Assembly: GCF_022827545.1 (NCBI RefSeq)
Contig: NZ_CP094669.1
Span: 4,705,001-4,769,000 of the forward strand
Source of the DNA: Hymenobacter tibetensis
Lineage (GTDB): Bacteria > Bacteroidota > Bacteroidia > Cytophagales > Hymenobacteraceae
Length of the DNA: 64,000 bases
Reading direction: 5' to 3'
The position numbers and the translations under genes were made by a program. Within the stretch, counting starts at the first letter, position 1; each line of letters starts with the position of its first letter. The notes under the pieces were generated by a model. It did no database searches and was not told where the DNA came from. It saw nothing but the letters and a program-made list of their open reading frames with translations. Positions 62,642 to 64,000 of this stretch are shown here, piece by piece.

Positions 62642-63193
62642 CTAGCGAGATGCCGGTTTCTTGCGTTTAGCGGGTGTGGCGGCCGGGTACACCGTTAGCT
62701 CTCGGTAGCCAAATGTAGCGTCGGGCTCTCGCCGAAAATCCAGTTCTTCCAATACCCCTATCACCAGTTCGGCGGTGGTGTACACCAGGTTGCCATCGAG
62801 CAGGTGCCCGCCGATGGTACGCCCCGTGGAATCCGATACGGCCAGATGGAGGTGCCCGCCATTGGTGGATAGCGTCCCGACCAAGGATACAATTTCGAAA
62901 TGCCCGTGGTACACCGTCGGTTGTTCTTGGTTGGCGAGGCGCAACGTGGCTTGCGTCAAGCTTCCCACGCAGGTAACCATCGCGCCCGCCCGAATCTGGT
63001 GTTGCTCCACGAAAGCATTGATTTCTCGGCGTAAGTCCTGCCCCGGCTTCAGCCGCAAGGCATACGTGCGCATAGTTGATGAAGCGGGTGGCGTAACAGA
63101 CATAGCGACAGACGACTGCGCCGTGGCAGGCAAGGCGCACCAAAGTAAAAGCAGAGACAAAAGCAAAACGCGTATTCTCGAACAACGGCTCAT
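62642..63193 (-). CDS. Exported PPC-domain (DUF296) protein
   Basis: A 183-residue protein from the ATG at 63193, which gives a signal peptide (MSRCSRIRVLLLSLLLLWCA, cleavage near ALPATAQ). The PPC/DUF296 domain (about 38-165) has YALRLKPGQDLRREINAFVE, GAMVTCVGSLTQATLRLANQ, FEIVSLVGTLSTNGGHLHLA and the GGHLLDGNLVYTTAELVIG core. The C-terminus is basic (PAKRKKPASR). Family members are often called DNA-binding because of AT-hook relatives in plants, but a signal peptide argues against DNA binding here. An alternative start at 63214 is possible. Confidence 0.8.
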   Translation of the reverse strand: MSRCSRIRVLLLSLLLLWCALPATAQSSVAMSVTPPASSTMRTYALRLKPGQDLRREINAFVEQHQIRAGAMVTCVGSLTQATLRLANQEQPTVYHGHFEIVSLVGTLSTNGGHLHLAVSDSTGRTIGGHLLDGNLVYTTAELVIGVLEELDFRREPDATFGYRELTVYPAATPAKRKKPASR

Positions 63194-63271
63194 AGCGGCC
63201 GCTAAGAACGTCATTCCAACAGCAGCACAACGCTTTTCACTGCCATTCCTTTCTCTCTGGCTACAAAAAAG

Positions 63272-63324
63272 GCCTGTTCCGAAGAGAGGCGGCAACGTGT
63301 GCTTTCCTCTGTTCGAAACAGGCC
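63272..63324 (-). terminator. Terminator of the partial minus-strand gene
   Basis: GGGCCTGTTTCGAACAGAGG and CCTCTCTTCGGAACAGGCC form an imperfect long stem, and the minus strand then runs TTTTTT. It lies about 35 bases after the stop at 63358. Confidence 0.75.
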
Positions 63325-63357
63325 CTTGTACTGGGGTGCTTGTCTTACCTCCGCCGA

Positions 63358-64000
63358 CTAGCGGTTGAAGCGCACGTTGCCGTAGCGCACCCGGATATTG
63401 ACGTTGCTGCTAGCAGACCGGCGGGCGCTGGCTGCGCCGAAAGTACCCTGCATATCACTGGATACGGGGCTACTTTCTTCGGAAGCCACTTTCACAAGCT
63501 TTTTGTCAACGAGCAGCTTCCCATGCTGCGTGTTTACGTCGAAGTTGAAGCCAGCATTGTCCTCGAAGTTCAGGAGGATAGTGCTGAAACCGCCATCAAG
63601 ATTGATTTCCCGAAAATTGCGGCCGGTATTGCGCACCTCGAAGTTGGGGCAATTCTGTACCGTCATATCCAGCTGATTGTTTAGCTTGTCGATGCTAAAC
63701 TTCGAGTAGCCCGATGTTCCGCGCAGGTTACGCACTGTCCCGAGAGCTACGTCGCCGTATTTACTGTGCACCGTCAGGTCCTGCACGATTCCGATGTTGA
63801 TGTCAGAGTAGTTGTTGCGCAAGTCCACGGTTTCGCCGGTGTCGAGGCGCAAGCGGGAGTACGAGGCATCAATGCCCGCCCGACGAACGAATGGTATAGC
63901 TGCCTGCCCGTTGCCGATGCGCAGTAGGTTCTGGCTGCCATCCAAACGGCCAGTGCGCAGGGTGCCGTACTCCACGGCAAGTTCGGTCGGGCCAGTTAGG
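63358..64000 (-). CDS. Partial beta-repeat (DUF4097-like) protein
   Basis: The C-terminal 214 codons of a gene whose start lies beyond the right edge; the frame is open to 64000. Short alternating strands of a right-handed beta-helix type recur (YSRLRLDTGETVDLRNNYSD; VQDLTVHSKYGDVALGTVRN; VNTQHGKLLVDKKLVKV), and the protein ends NVNIRVRYGNVRFNR. This fits DUF4097-like surface or periplasmic proteins; the exact role is unknown. Confidence 0.65.
   Translation of the reverse strand, partial: LTGPTELAVEYGTLRTGRLDGSQNLLRIGNGQAAIPFVRRAGIDASYSRLRLDTGETVDLRNNYSDINIGIVQDLTVHSKYGDVALGTVRNLRGTSGYSKFSIDKLNNQLDMTVQNCPNFEVRNTGRNFREINLDGGFSTILLNFEDNAGFNFDVNTQHGKLLVDKKLVKVASEESSPVSSDMQGTFGAASARRSASSNVNIRVRYGNVRFNR

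Noticed and set aside
1..64000. CRISPR arrays, tRNA or rRNA genes, complete insertion sequences
   Set aside because: No spaced direct repeats, tRNA cloverleaf signatures, rRNA stretches or transposase genes were recognised on reading both strands.

Overview
The window looks like chromosome from a GC-rich member of the Bacteroidota, most likely Hymenobacter or a close relative (Cytophagales, Hymenobacteraceae). This is inferred from the T9SS-type sorting tail, a Bacteroidota-type (subtype iii) T6SS, a TonB receptor, small outer-membrane barrels, 7TM-DISM signalling and interspersed hairpin repeats of the kind common in that group. No rRNA, tRNA or CRISPR array was seen.

Region 1 (1-7404) holds a compact four-gene operon. 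It encodes a 1185-residue protein with an actin/Hsp70-type ATPase core, a signal-peptide/single-pass membrane protein, a MotA/TolQ-like channel protein with a very long coiled tail, and a MotB/OmpA-like partner with the stator-type Asp in its membrane helix. The last pair resembles the ZorA/ZorB stator of Zorya defence, but here it is linked to an actin-like ATPase. This is the best candidate for an undescribed molecular machine in the window.

Region 2 (7413-17094) carries assorted single genes: a monooxygenase-fold protein, a SHOCT membrane protein, a coiled-coil secreted protein, two small proteins, a secreted methyltransferase and an S9 peptidase with an in-frame hairpin-bearing insertion. 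It ends with a 7TM histidine kinase and LuxR-type regulator pair.

Region 3 (17169-29237) is the structural core of a T6SS subtype iii: tssG, tssN, tssK, tssO, tssE, tssF, tssH, tssB, tssC and tssD (Hcp), in several divergent blocks. tssP, tssQ and tssR are not visible here.

Region 4 (29593-43243) is the effector zone. On the minus strand lies vgrG, an adaptor-like gene, an intact PAAR-Rhs toxin gene and an overlapping immunity gene. Downstream is a graveyard of decayed Rhs ends, each beside an immunity-like gene, with a perfect 58-bp palindrome and an A7-frameshifted small gene. Divergent from vgrG on the plus strand is a putative hydrophobic-tail effector. It is followed by an array in which decaying copies of the effector's C-terminal tail alternate with putative immunity genes. 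The array looks like a record of successive effector-end replacement.

Region 5 (43444-64000) is housekeeping and accessory. It contains an AmpG-like MFS transporter, FUSC protein, cyanophycinase, FAD/Rieske oxidoreductase, bestrophin, MutS-like ATPase, TonB receptor, RidA, a double TonB-domain protein and a DisA-N-like (DAC) protein. It also contains an outer-membrane barrel, a T9SS cargo protein, a DUF4442 protein, a secreted PPC-domain protein and a partial beta-rich adhesin-like protein cut by the window end.
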